Numbered from the stretch's first letter, positions 25,419-33,702 are shown. The stretch is DNA of 64,000 bases from Euryarchaeota archaeon SM23-78 (GCA_001595785.1 LSSJ01000043.1:23895-87894); one strand, 5' to 3'. Program-made: numbers and translations. Notes: generated from the letters alone by a model not told the origin.

Positions 25419-25940
25419 ATGATCATTAGACCTTATTCTGAAGATGATTTTAGAGGAATAGTAGCTTTAGTTCATAGCATTCAGGACACAGAGAGCTGGC
25501 CTATTGTTTATCCAGGCGGATGGGATAAAGAAAGAATAAAACAAGAATTTGACCCAATGAAAGAGTATAAAGATTCCTTATTCCTTGTTTCTGAATCCCA
25601 AGGCATAATAACAGGATTAATTGCAGGTCATGACTTAGAACCATTTATTAGTAATGAGATGCTTCATCTAACTAACAAGTTTAAAGAGCTAGGCTTAACT
25701 AATTCAAAATTTTTTTATCAAAGAGACATAATGATACATAAAGATTTTCAAAGAGGTTTTCTAGGATTCAGGCTTTTTAATGAGTTAAAAAAACATGCTA
25801 TAGAAAAGGGTTATAATAAACTAGTCACAAGAGCACCTCCTTTAAATAAGAGAGGAATTGATTTTTTTGTGAGAGTAGGATATACAGAAATATTTAAAGA
25901 TGATAATCCTAAAAGAGTTTATTTTAATATGAATTTATGA
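25419..25940 (+). CDS. GNAT-family N-acetyltransferase
   Basis: A 173-residue acetyltransferase starting MIIRPYSEDDFRGIVALVHS. GNAT features include the central strand SLFLVSESQGIITGLIAGHD, the acetyl-CoA site around MIHKDFQRGFLGFRLFNELK (the R/Q-x-x-G-x-G/A motif is degenerate as QRGFLG) and the C-terminal FFVRVGYTEIF. A longer frame starts at 25374, inside the upstream gene; ATG 25419 directly after that gene's stop is chosen. The substrate is unknown. It is convergent with the RFC gene, overlapping 6 bases. Confidence 0.8.
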   Translation: MIIRPYSEDDFRGIVALVHSIQDTESWPIVYPGGWDKERIKQEFDPMKEYKDSLFLVSESQGIITGLIAGHDLEPFISNEMLHLTNKFKELGLTNSKFFYQRDIMIHKDFQRGFLGFRLFNELKKHAIEKGYNKLVTRAPPLNKRGIDFFVRVGYTEIFKDDNPKRVYFNMNL

Positions 25941-26900
25941 ATTAATAAGAACAAACTTACTCAGCAATGCTTCTAACTGTATAAACTCATCACTGCCTTC
26001 TACCATTCTGAACTCTGCTTCTCCGCACTCTTTTACCATCTCTAGTTTTTTCTTGTTATCAACCTTTTCTAAATGCCAGATTTCCTGCTGAATCTGTTTT
26101 ATAACATCAAGACCTGCTAAGCCATGGTTAAGCATGGTGTCAAGCAGTTTATTCTTTGCACCTGAGAAATCTCCTTTAACACATTTTTGCAGTACTTCAC
26201 CTATCTCTTTGGGATGAGCAGCACTTGCAATGCTATAGATTAAGTCCTCTGATATCTTGTTCTTAATAGCAGCACTGCTCTGCATAATGTTCTCTAATCT
26301 TCTGCAGTCTCCTTGGCTTATCTCGTATAATGCTTCCTTGGCTTTTGTATCTGTTGTTAGTTTTTCTGCTTTTGCTATGTGGTCAATAATCTTATTGATA
26401 TCCTCTTTTGGCAAAGGCTTGAAACGAAAAACACTGCACCTTGATTGTATAGGGTCAATAATCTTGCTTGAATAATTGCATGAAAGAATAAACCTGCATG
26501 TTTGAGTATAGTTTTCCATGGTTCTCCTTAGGGCTTGCTGAGCATCCTTGGTAAGAGCATCGCACTCATCAAGATAGATAATTTTAAAAGGAACATCGCC
26601 AATAGCCCTGGTACGCGCAAAGTCCTTGACCTTAACCCTTATTACATCAATGCCGCGCTCATCACTGGCATTTAACTCTAAAAAATTATTATGCCACCCT
26701 TCACCAAACAATTTTTTAGCAATAACCAAAGCCAGGGTTGTTTTACCAACACCAGCAGGCCCAGCAAATAATAAATGAGGCATGTTCTTCTTCTTAACAA
26801 AAGCCTCTACTCGCTTGACAATTTCATCCTGCCCCTTAACCTCATCAAAGTCCTTAGGCCTGTACTTCTCAGTCCAGATGGCAATGTCTTCTGGCTTCAT
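25935..26900 (-). CDS. rfcS: Replication factor C small subunit
   Basis: Clamp-loader AAA+ ATPase that loads PCNA. WTEKYRPKDFDEVKGQDEIV is the RFC box, GPAGVGKTTLA the Walker A (about residue 47), IIYLDECDALTKDAQQALRR the Walker B region, and QSRCSVFRF the SRC motif with its arginine finger. Length 321 is normal for the small subunit. No intein interrupts the Walker A region, a frequent site in archaea. The large subunit is not in this window. Confidence 0.96.
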   Translation of the reverse strand: MKPEDIAIWTEKYRPKDFDEVKGQDEIVKRVEAFVKKKNMPHLLFAGPAGVGKTTLALVIAKKLFGEGWHNNFLELNASDERGIDVIRVKVKDFARTRAIGDVPFKIIYLDECDALTKDAQQALRRTMENYTQTCRFILSCNYSSKIIDPIQSRCSVFRFKPLPKEDINKIIDHIAKAEKLTTDTKAKEALYEISQGDCRRLENIMQSSAAIKNKISEDLIYSIASAAHPKEIGEVLQKCVKGDFSGAKNKLLDTMLNHGLAGLDVIKQIQQEIWHLEKVDNKKKLEMVKECGEAEFRMVEGSDEFIQLEALLSKFVLINS

Positions 26901-26975
26901 ATTAGAAAAATAAGAATTGTGTTTGGTTTAAAAAACTTATGTTAAGATAAGTAAGAGAGCAAGAAACAAATATTT

Positions 26976-27239
26976 TTATACAATATCCTCCTCTGCTACC
27001 ACCATGAAGTCTCCTATTGCTATTACTGCGCTAAAAGGTATGAGTAATTCTCCTTCCTTGGTTTTTTCAAGCTCTAAGCGCTCTGTATAACTAGTAGGGT
27101 TCTTAAGCACCATATGGATTAACTCTCCAGAGCCTGTCTCAAAGACAATATCTCCTACCTCTCCAAACCTTTTCCCTGTCTTAGAAACAACAGTCTTGCC
27201 AATTAATTGTTTTGAAAACTTTTTATCCTCCTCAGCCAT
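26976..27239 (-). CDS. PRC-barrel domain protein
   Basis: An 87-residue single PRC-barrel (KQLIGKTVVSKTGKRFGEVG; ELLIPFSAVIAIGDFMVV). PRC-barrels are adaptor folds found in RimM, photosynthetic reaction centre H and archaeal CdvA; the standalone archaeal version has no fixed role. ATG 27239 is preceded by GGAGGGATGATT; the ATG inside that site (27245) is too close to the ribosome-binding site. A second PRC-barrel gene is at 57623. Confidence 0.8.
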   Translation of the reverse strand: MAEEDKKFSKQLIGKTVVSKTGKRFGEVGDIVFETGSGELIHMVLKNPTSYTERLELEKTKEGELLIPFSAVIAIGDFMVVAEEDIV

Positions 27240-27444
27240 AATCATCCCTCCAAATAGGTTATCGTGAAAAAGTTATAATTTAATGAGTTGGTTGTAGTAT
27301 ATAAAGTTTTTGCTCTGGCTAGCTTTGTTGGGTTGAAAATGATGGTTATTACCCTTATTTTTAGAGGAGACTTATGAGCAAAAACCCTTTTTAGCACCAC
27401 TCTGAAGGTAAAATTTATATAACACCACTATCATAAGTACTAAT

Positions 27445-28500
27445 ATGAGCACCTGGTACGAGCAGCTAGGCTTTAAAGACAACCCTTTGGATGTGAGGCC
27501 CAATCCCTTACTTGTCGGATTGGAACGCCAGGAAGAAATACTGGTTAATCACGTCCTTAAAGGAGAGATATGTTTTCTTAATGGCTTAACAGGCAGCGGC
27601 AAGTCTTCTTTGTTGGTGAGGGTTCAGAGGAATCTTAAGAATCATAAATTTGTTTATCTTGATGCACAGGAATTGCCTAAAGACTTTAACCTAGAGGAAG
27701 AATTGAAAAAGAAGAGGAGCTTTTTTGATAGAATAAGATTGAAAAGTCATCCTACAAAAACACCTGTGCTAATCATTGATGAGTTCCAAGCAACAGACCC
27801 TGACCTTATACTAGAGGCAAGGGCTAAATGGGAGAATCCTGAGGAAAAAAAGATTAAGAGTATTATAATAGCTCAGATAAGCAAGTATCTTAAAAATGTG
27901 ACTCCTGCTTTCAAAGAACGCCTGGGTAGCAGAACAATTCTCTTGCCCACGCTTGATGATGAGGAGCTTAAAGAGGTATTAAAGCTAAGATTACAGGTAA
28001 AGAGAAACATCAATTATTATAACAAACTACACAACGAAGCAATCAACCTGCTGGTTGCTTGTGCTGACGGTAATCCTCGTAAATTATTAGAATACACTGA
28101 TATGATTTTTGATTTTCATTACAGGAAGTTCAGGTATAACAATCCAATGCTTGTTAACAAGACGTACATGGTCACTTATTGGGGTGCAAAAGAGATTCTT
28201 GAGTTAAAGGATGTTAATGTTAATGCTTATGTTTATCTTGAGAAAGAGGATAAGAAGAGAAAGCTGCAAGCCTTTGAGAAGAGATTTACCAAGCAGCAAC
28301 AAGACTGGTTAGTATTCTTAATGACAGGTTCAAAGTCTTTACAACACATGGCCAGGCATTTCAAGATTTCTGAATCAACAGCTGCTAAAAAGCTCAAGGA
28401 GCTGAAAGACAAAGGAGCAGTTGTAAAATCAGGTAAAAGAGGAAGAAAACAGTTATGGCAGGCTAGTCCTCATGTTAAGAGGTTAAGGGTTAAGGTCTGA
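27445..28500 (+). CDS. AAA-type ATPase with C-terminal winged helix
   Basis: A 351-residue ATPase. Walker A GLTGSGKSSLLVRV is at about residue 48, Walker B VLIIDEFQATDPD at about 112, and a sensor/arginine region GSRTILLPTLDDEELKEVL further on. The C-terminal 70 residues form a winged helix (LQHMARHFKISESTAAKKLK ... GAVVKSGKRGRKQLW). The layout recalls Cdc6/Orc1 and archaeal STAND ATPases, but it lacks clear Orc1 initiator-specific signatures. A TATA-like ATTTATATAA lies about 25 bases before the ATG (leaderless). The adjacent Cys-repeat lipoprotein starts 12 bases later. Confidence 0.75.
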   Translation: MSTWYEQLGFKDNPLDVRPNPLLVGLERQEEILVNHVLKGEICFLNGLTGSGKSSLLVRVQRNLKNHKFVYLDAQELPKDFNLEEELKKKRSFFDRIRLKSHPTKTPVLIIDEFQATDPDLILEARAKWENPEEKKIKSIIIAQISKYLKNVTPAFKERLGSRTILLPTLDDEELKEVLKLRLQVKRNINYYNKLHNEAINLLVACADGNPRKLLEYTDMIFDFHYRKFRYNNPMLVNKTYMVTYWGAKEILELKDVNVNAYVYLEKEDKKRKLQAFEKRFTKQQQDWLVFLMTGSKSLQHMARHFKISESTAAKKLKELKDKGAVVKSGKRGRKQLWQASPHVKRLRVKV

Positions 28501-28512
28501 GTTAAGGTAAAA

Positions 28513-30291
28513 ATGAAGTTTCATTTAATATCTGTTTTAATAGTATTAATCTTACTTGCCAGTTGTTCGGATAATATCTCTCGAGAAGATCAAGCTGTAA
28601 GTAAAAAACAAATATATTTTGATAGGGATTGTGATAATAAAAATATCTCTTTTGTAACAGATTATAATATAAAAATTAAGTCTCCGAGTACAGGCACTAC
28701 AGGAACGTCTACTAGTTATAAAGATATTTACGCATATTTTACTTTTAATGACACAGTATATGTCCTTTATATTGGTACGATTGGTTCTGCTGCTAGCAGA
28801 TATTATCCTATAGGAAAAGAATATTACGCGTATTATGACGGTTCTTCTGTTTATGTAAATGCAACCACAAGAACTCCTGTCGAATTTTTTAGACAACGCT
28901 ATGGAAGGGAACTGAATGTTTCCGGAACTTTCCATTGTAAATGGAATTTAGGGAAGTTTAGTACAAATGGACTTAACTTTTCATTAGGGGACTTTAATAG
29001 AAGTATTGAGGATAAGAAATTTGCATTTGAGTACTGCTCTCTTTTCGTACAAAACTTTAGGAGTGGTTCTTTAAAAGATAAATGTTTATTATATTATTAT
29101 AACAAAACCTTTAATAGAAGTATTGAGGATAAGAAATTTGCATTTGAGTACTGCTCTCTTTTCGTACAAAACCTTGGGAGTGGTTCTTTAAAAGATAAAT
29201 GTTTATTATATTATTATAACAAAACAAAGGACATCATTTTTTGCCGAAATATGGAGCAGCTAAATTATGCTTGCATATTAAAATTAGTTATATTGGATAA
29301 AGATTTGAATTATTGCTATAAAGTTAAGCATAAAGGCGAGTGTTTCTTTATATTTGCTAATATATCTAAAGACATTCAAGTTTGTGATAAATGTGACGAC
29401 GATCTCTGCAGAGAATCATGTAAATTTTTATATATACTTGAAAATCTAAACTATGAAGATTGTGAGCTTTTGAATAATGAAATTGGAAAAAAATATGATT
29501 ATCTATACAAATGTTATATAAATTTTACATTAATAAATCAGGATGAAAAATTATGTACAAGAATAGAAGATGACTTAAATAAGTGGCGCTGCTTTGAGAA
29601 ATTAGCTTTGAAGACACATGATGAAACTCTTTGTGATAAAAGTAAAGATATTTTTCCTACAAATGTTGCTTTGAGAAATTTAGGAAGGAGGTGTGTCAAT
29701 AATGTGGCTGTTGCGAAAAGAGATATTTCTTTATGTTTTACTGAAGAAAACACACTTGGTGATTCTGAGTGTATTGATAATATTGCTGTTGATAGTAAGG
29801 ATTCTGAATTTTGTGATTATATAAACTATGAAAAAGGTCGTTTCTTGTGCTTATGGCATGTTGCAAAAGAAGTTGGAGATATCTCTATCTGTAATGAAAT
29901 AAAGAATATAGAACTTTATGACTTCTGCATTAAAGATGTAGTGACTGAATTTAAATTAAACAGGTCTGAAGCATGTGATCAGATACAAGATGAATATTTG
30001 AATTATCTGTGTCTTTCTGACGTGGCTTTCAACTCAAATAATTATGATTTTTGTTTTAAGATAGAAGATGAAAGTAAACGTGAAGTTTGTTTGTCAAAGA
30101 TGGCAATAAAACTAAATAATGTAGATCTGTGTATTATGATTTCTGATTCTGATTTACATTGTTATTGTATTTTACAGTTGGCAGATAAAAATAGTAATGT
30201 TTCGATATGCGATTTTATGATTAAAGAAAGCAATACTTGTTCAAAAAAGAGTTGTATTGATCTATACCCTTTTATTAGGTTTGATTCATAA
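28513..30291 (+). CDS. Cys-repeat lipoprotein
   Basis: A 592-residue lipoprotein (signal MKFHLISVLIVLILLASC). After a beta-rich, Ser/Thr/Tyr-rich region (to about residue 160), the rest is a series of 30-40 residue units with regularly spaced Cys of the form C-x-n-C-x-x-x-x-A/L-x-n-D-x-x-x-C (for example RCFEKLALKTHDETLCDKSK and CIDNIAVDSKDSEFCDYI). This suggests a disulfide-stapled helical solenoid outside the cell. Units 1 and 2 (residues 161-238) are an almost perfect duplication. Function unknown; adhesion or ligand binding is inferred. It may be co-transcribed with the ATPase. Confidence 0.7.
   Translation: MKFHLISVLIVLILLASCSDNISREDQAVSKKQIYFDRDCDNKNISFVTDYNIKIKSPSTGTTGTSTSYKDIYAYFTFNDTVYVLYIGTIGSAASRYYPIGKEYYAYYDGSSVYVNATTRTPVEFFRQRYGRELNVSGTFHCKWNLGKFSTNGLNFSLGDFNRSIEDKKFAFEYCSLFVQNFRSGSLKDKCLLYYYNKTFNRSIEDKKFAFEYCSLFVQNLGSGSLKDKCLLYYYNKTKDIIFCRNMEQLNYACILKLVILDKDLNYCYKVKHKGECFFIFANISKDIQVCDKCDDDLCRESCKFLYILENLNYEDCELLNNEIGKKYDYLYKCYINFTLINQDEKLCTRIEDDLNKWRCFEKLALKTHDETLCDKSKDIFPTNVALRNLGRRCVNNVAVAKRDISLCFTEENTLGDSECIDNIAVDSKDSEFCDYINYEKGRFLCLWHVAKEVGDISICNEIKNIELYDFCIKDVVTEFKLNRSEACDQIQDEYLNYLCLSDVAFNSNNYDFCFKIEDESKREVCLSKMAIKLNNVDLCIMISDSDLHCYCILQLADKNSNVSICDFMIKESNTCSKKSCIDLYPFIRFDS
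28993..29226 (+). repeat. Tandem direct repeat, 2 x 117 bp, inside lipoprotein gene
   Basis: Two adjacent 117-base units (28993-29109 and 29110-29226) differ at three bases, two of which change FR to LG. The unit encodes 39 residues, one structural repeat of the lipoprotein, so the duplication keeps the frame and is recent. Confidence 0.92.
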
Positions 30292-30401
30292 AGAAAAAGA
30301 ATCTATAATTATAATAATTAGAGATATCTCAAAGCTAAGTTATAAAACTCAACCTATCTTTTCTGCAAATATTTATAAATTTTGTTCTAGTTCTCATCTC
30401 T

Positions 30402-31100
30402 ATGTACAACCCTATTCAGTTATCAGGAGCTATTGAAAAAATTGTTTCAAAAGAGGATAAGAGAAAATATTATCGTTTCAGACCAGCCAGGTATTATGGC
30501 GGCATCTCAACTGCTGATTGTGTTGGGTGTAATCTTAGGTGTCGCTATTGCTGGTCATGGAATGTTGTTAATAATCCTGGTAAAACAGGAAAATTTTATT
30601 CTCCACAAGAGGTTGCTAATAAATTAATAAGTATTGCAAAGAAGTTTGGTTATAAACAGCTCAGGGTTAGTGGTAATGAGCCTACACTTGCAAAGCATCA
30701 TTTGCTTAAGTTAATTAGTTTGATACCTAATGATTATTTATTCATTCTTGAAACCAATGGTATTTTAATTGGTCATGATAATGAATATGCAAAAGAGCTA
30801 AGCAAATATAAGAATCTGCACGTAAGGGTTAGTCTTAAAGCTAGCAATAAAGAAGAATTCTTAAAACTAACAGGCGCAGAGCCAGAGTTCTTTGATTACC
30901 AGTTAAAAGCCTTAGAAAATCTTGAAAAAAATAAGGTAAGTTATCATCCTGCTGTTATAGAATTAGCAAAAGATATTAATGGATTAAGAAAAAGATTAGA
31001 AAAAATAAATAATAATTTACCAGCAGAACTAGAGATAGAGCCATTAATAGAGTATCCTGCTGTTATGAGTAGGTTGAGGAAGTTAGGTAATAAAATTTAA
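30402..31100 (+). CDS. Radical SAM protein
   Basis: A 232-residue radical SAM enzyme. The cluster motif CNLRCRYCW (C-x3-C-x2-C) is at about residues 47-55, followed by the SAM-binding GNEP-type sequence LRVSGNEPTLAKHH and LFILETNGILIG. It is short and lacks a C-terminal cluster (SPASM/twitch) domain, like archaeal COG5014-type proteins. The substrate is unknown. A TATA box (ATTTATAAATT, about 30368) sits about 27 bases before the ATG, so the message is likely leaderless and monocistronic. Confidence 0.82.
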   Translation: MYNPIQLSGAIEKIVSKEDKRKYYRFRPARYYGGISTADCVGCNLRCRYCWSWNVVNNPGKTGKFYSPQEVANKLISIAKKFGYKQLRVSGNEPTLAKHHLLKLISLIPNDYLFILETNGILIGHDNEYAKELSKYKNLHVRVSLKASNKEEFLKLTGAEPEFFDYQLKALENLEKNKVSYHPAVIELAKDINGLRKRLEKINNNLPAELEIEPLIEYPAVMSRLRKLGNKI

Positions 31101-31155
31101 GCTTGAATTTTTTGTTATAAAGAAATATGTTTGGTTCAAGCAGGCGAGAAATTTT

Positions 31156-31416
31156 TTATTTTTCTTTAATATCCCAGTATTTACTTAGGTAATCACAAAT
31201 GTTTTTATCTAATTCTGTTTTTAATCTAAATTCTATTGTTTGCTCTGCTACTCGGATTATATATTCTTCTATACTTCCTTTTGTTTTTGGAAATCTATCT
31301 GTATCAGTCAATATTCCTAATATGGTATTTCCTTCAACAATCATATCAAGATTTAATCTATATTTCTTTACTTTTTCCAGAGTGTCTTCTTTTGGTTTTA
31401 ATATATAATGTGGCAT
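31156..31416 (-). CDS. Hypothetical protein
   Basis: An 86-residue protein, no recognised family. MPHYILKPKEDTLEKVKKYR starts after the more upstream in-frame ATG (31449), whose extra residues (MFINIRLILCC) come from the TATA-like leader ATATTTATAAAC, so ATG 31416 is preferred. It is charged and soluble, with no zinc or membrane motif. It is on the minus strand between two radical SAM genes. Confidence 0.5.
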   Translation of the reverse strand: MPHYILKPKEDTLEKVKKYRLNLDMIVEGNTILGILTDTDRFPKTKGSIEEYIIRVAEQTIEFRLKTELDKNICDYLSKYWDIKEK

Positions 31417-31480
31417 GCAACAAAGTATTAATCTAATATTTATAAACATTTCTTTTATAATTATTTGAAAATAGTATCTA

Positions 31481-32383
31481 TTAAGTTATAAAATTCAACC
31501 CCAGCTTCTCAGCATACCCCTCTGCTTCTTCAAACTCTTCTCTTTTTAATCCTCTGTTAATCTCAGGGTAGTATTTTGCTTTAAATTCTGGTCTGTACTG
31601 GTCCATTAGATTCAGTACTGCCTTATCCTTAAAGTTTTCTGCTATAAACTCAAGGATTGGCTTTGTACAGCACTCAACATGGTTAGGTAGAACAAGATGC
31701 CTTATAACAAGCTCTGCGTCCTTGAATGCTAGCAAGTGGTTTCTCATAATAACATCCATGTAATTATCAATCTTACTCAGTCTTTTTGCACACTCATCAT
31801 TGCCATACTTAAAATCACTTAGATAAACATCAACAACATCTTTGAGCAAGTCCATGCTTTTCTCTGACATGTAAAAGTTTGAGTTCCACACAACTGGTAT
31901 ATTGCTCTTGACAAAGGTTAAGGTCTTTAAAATAAAAGGCAGATACGGAGTTGGTTCTCCTCCTACAAAATTAACATTTCTGCAATGCTTATACCTATCA
32001 ATTATCTCTGCTAATTCTTCTTCTGTAAATGTATGCCCTATTTCAAAGCCTTGGCTAATGGTCCAGTTCTGGCAGAACTGACACTTAAAAGTACAGTTCA
32101 TAAAAAATATGGTAAAACTAGGCACCAGAAAAGGCTCTTCTCCCATGTGCACAAAATAGCTTGATACATCAATCTTATTACCAACACCACAAACACCGAG
32201 TTTTCCTTTTAACCTGTTAACCTTGCATTTATGTTCGCATAACTCACACTTTGCAAGCAGCTTATAAGCCTTTTTTATTTTTTCATCTAATAATTTCTTA
32301 TTAAGCTTAAACCTAGGCTTTTTTTCTTGGTCAAGAATCTTATCATAAACAGGTAATGCTTTTCTTATCTGAGGGTTTAACAT
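31481..32383 (-). CDS. Radical SAM protein, PflX-like (COG1313 type)
   Basis: A 300-residue radical SAM enzyme of the pyruvate-formate-lyase-activase-like group. An N-terminal Cys motif CELCEHKCKVNRLKGKLGVC precedes the radical SAM cluster motif CTFKCQFCQNWTISQ. VNFVGGEPTPYLPFIL is the SAM-binding segment, and LMDQYRPEFKAKYYPEINRG is typical of PflX. The family's target is unknown. It begins 3 bases after the EndoV-like gene and is in the same operon. It shares no close identity with the radical SAM gene at 30402. Confidence 0.85.
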   Translation of the reverse strand: MLNPQIRKALPVYDKILDQEKKPRFKLNKKLLDEKIKKAYKLLAKCELCEHKCKVNRLKGKLGVCGVGNKIDVSSYFVHMGEEPFLVPSFTIFFMNCTFKCQFCQNWTISQGFEIGHTFTEEELAEIIDRYKHCRNVNFVGGEPTPYLPFILKTLTFVKSNIPVVWNSNFYMSEKSMDLLKDVVDVYLSDFKYGNDECAKRLSKIDNYMDVIMRNHLLAFKDAELVIRHLVLPNHVECCTKPILEFIAENFKDKAVLNLMDQYRPEFKAKYYPEINRGLKREEFEEAEGYAEKLGLNFIT

Positions 32384-32386
32384 TTT

Positions 32387-33004
32387 TTAAACATATTTCA
32401 TGTTTTTCTTAACAATTCTATGCGCTATGTGCAAGGGTTCTGGCATTTTATGAGGAGGTTTAATACATTTCTTTACTATTTCTACACTCTTATCAAGAGA
32501 AAGCTTATGACCAATAGATACAAAAAGAGGCTTTGCTTTTTCCTTGGTAAACACTTGCTTTCCAACAACCTCATCATCCAGAATAATAACTTCTCCTTGT
32601 ACCTTTCCACACAAAGGCTTCTTTGTAATCCCAATAGTTGCTATGTCAAGCACAACTCCGAGATGAGAAGCCAAGCCTAGGCTTCTTGGATGCATTATTC
32701 CACTAGCATTTACTAAGAGTATGTCAGGCTTTTGCTTTAATTTATTATAAGTCTTTACCATGATATCCAGCTCTCTCTGAGCCCTAAAATTAGGAATATA
32801 AGCAAGCTCACACTCTTCTATCATGCTATGAGTCTCTAACACTTGCATATCATTATAAGCACACACAACAACACAGCAAAAGCTTTTATTAAACTTAAAG
32901 CCAGTCTCTATGCCGCTAACTAACTCTAGTTTTTGAATAACATCTTTTTTCACCACTTTTTTAGCAAGCCCTAGTTGTACTTGCTCAAGCTCTTTTAGAT
33001 TCAT
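32387..33004 (-). CDS. Endonuclease V-like protein with altered active site
   Basis: A 205-residue protein of the EndoV family (deoxyinosine/inosine-specific nuclease). Conserved scaffold: YIPNFRAQRE (active-site Glu kept), GIMHPRSLGLASHLGVVLDI and TIGITKKPLCG (Lys kept). Two of the three metal carboxylates are changed: GVD is GIE, and the DGxG motif is NASG (VNASGIMHPR). Either it cleaves poorly or it binds inosine-containing RNA without cutting. ATG 33004 is 11 bases after the tRNA-Val 3' end; the longer frame reading through the tRNA is spurious. Confidence 0.8.
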   Translation of the reverse strand: MNLKELEQVQLGLAKKVVKKDVIQKLELVSGIETGFKFNKSFCCVVVCAYNDMQVLETHSMIEECELAYIPNFRAQRELDIMVKTYNKLKQKPDILLVNASGIMHPRSLGLASHLGVVLDIATIGITKKPLCGKVQGEVIILDDEVVGKQVFTKEKAKPLFVSIGHKLSLDKSVEIVKKCIKPPHKMPEPLHIAHRIVKKNMKYV

Positions 33005-33015
33005 TTTTAGAGAGA

Positions 33016-33147
33016 TGGGCCTGGCCGGAGTCGAACCGGCGACCTCCACCGTTCTCAAAAAGCCCTGCTTTTTGGACGCCCAGCAGAGCTGTGCATGTGA
33101 GGGTGACGTCATTAGTGGAATCACTTTAACCACTAGACCACAGGCCC
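33016..33147 (-). tRNA. tRNA-Val (anticodon CAC) with two apparent introns
   Basis: Read on the minus strand: acceptor GGGCCTG/CAGGCCC with discriminator A, T-arm GCCGG-TTCGACT-CCGGC, anticodon stem TCACC/GGTGG and loop CTCACA+C, anticodon CAC at 33097-33099. A 44-base insert (33052-33095) sits after position 37. CTCA pairs with TGAG, 3-base bulges CAT and AAC surround the cuts, and AGCTCTGC pairs with GCAGGGCT, a strict bulge-helix-bulge. The D-arm has 15 extra bases (about 33112-33128), with TAGTGG pairing with CCACTA. Removing both leaves exactly 73 nt. CCA is not encoded. Confidence 0.9.
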
Positions 33148-33154
33148 AAACAAT

Positions 33155-33493
33155 TCATATCTCTTCAAAGTCAATTCTTGATAATATGTTCTTTATTTCA
33201 TCAATTGTTTTTTGTTGATTGTTTTTCTTTGACATTGCTATGAACTTTATAAGCATTTCTTTTATTTTTTCTTGGTTGAACAAATTTAATCTGTTTCCAT
33301 CAAGAACAAAGTAGAATCGAAAGCTTTTATATTTTAATTCCCGTATGCTTATGTGTCCTACATGACCAAGCACTTTTCCTTTGTTAAGGTTGGTTTTCAG
33401 CTCCTCAATCAACGAGTAGACTTTCAAGGAATCTTTTTTGAATTTCTTAAAAATTTCGTTTCTTAGACTATTCAGTATGATAATCTTAATCAT
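33155..33493 (-). CDS. RelE/ParE-superfamily toxin-like protein
   Basis: A 112-residue protein. LGHVGHISIRELKYKSFRFYFVLDGNRLNLF is the beta-sheet core (family-like ELKYKSFRFYFVLD), typical of RelE/ParE toxins that cleave ribosome-bound mRNA or block gyrase. Its ATG (33493) overlaps the stop of the preceding small antitoxin-like gene by four bases. The upstream in-frame ATG at 33526 lies inside that gene. The last 30 residues are Lys/Gln-rich. The tRNA-Val gene follows 7 bases after the stop. Confidence 0.65.
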   Translation of the reverse strand: MIKIIILNSLRNEIFKKFKKDSLKVYSLIEELKTNLNKGKVLGHVGHISIRELKYKSFRFYFVLDGNRLNLFNQEKIKEMLIKFIAMSKKNNQQKTIDEIKNILSRIDFEEI

Positions 33494-33702
33494 TTTTTCA
33501 GTGCTTTTATTTTGAGCTTGGTCCATTCTTTTGCTTCTTCCAGTGTTGAGTATCTTGATTCATCCACAAATTCCCTTATTTTTTCCTGTAGTTTTATTTG
33601 GTTGTACATTCTTCTTATAACTTCATCATAGCTCTCAGATTTTTTACCAAACTCTTGTAGCAAGCTTCGTGTATCTTTTGAGATTGCAATTGTTGTATCC
33701 AT
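33490..33702 (-). CDS. Antitoxin-like small protein
   Basis: A 70-residue protein, MDTTIAISKDTRSLLQEFGK ... YDEVIRRMYNQI, matching the archaeal VapB/DUF7557-type antitoxin pattern: a short beta strand followed by helices that form a ribbon-helix-helix-like dimer. ATG 33702 follows AGGTGATAAAA, a good ribosome-binding site, so the ATG 9 bases upstream is not used. A very AT-rich promoter (TATATATAATATTTAAAT) precedes it. It overlaps the toxin gene by ATGA. Confidence 0.65.
   Translation of the reverse strand: MDTTIAISKDTRSLLQEFGKKSESYDEVIRRMYNQIKLQEKIREFVDESRYSTLEEAKEWTKLKIKALKK

Noticed and set aside
27374..27394. Mini-ORF of 6 codons after AGAGGAGA
   Set aside because: Good ribosome-binding site, but the peptide (MSKNPF) is too short to support, and the TATA box of the ATPase gene lies downstream.
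27330..27415. Possible C/D-box sRNA (ATGATGG ... CTGA) before the AAA ATPase gene
   Set aside because: Box C is imperfect, there are no convincing D'/C' boxes and no visible guide match to rRNA or tRNA.
28552..28935. Open frame of 127 codons opposite the Cys-repeat lipoprotein start
   Set aside because: It is a shadow of the lipoprotein gene, with no ribosome-binding site and Arg/Ile/Ser-biased composition.
33005..33133. N-terminal extension of the EndoV-like frame
   Set aside because: The added 43 codons read through the tRNA-Val gene; the family homology begins at 33004.
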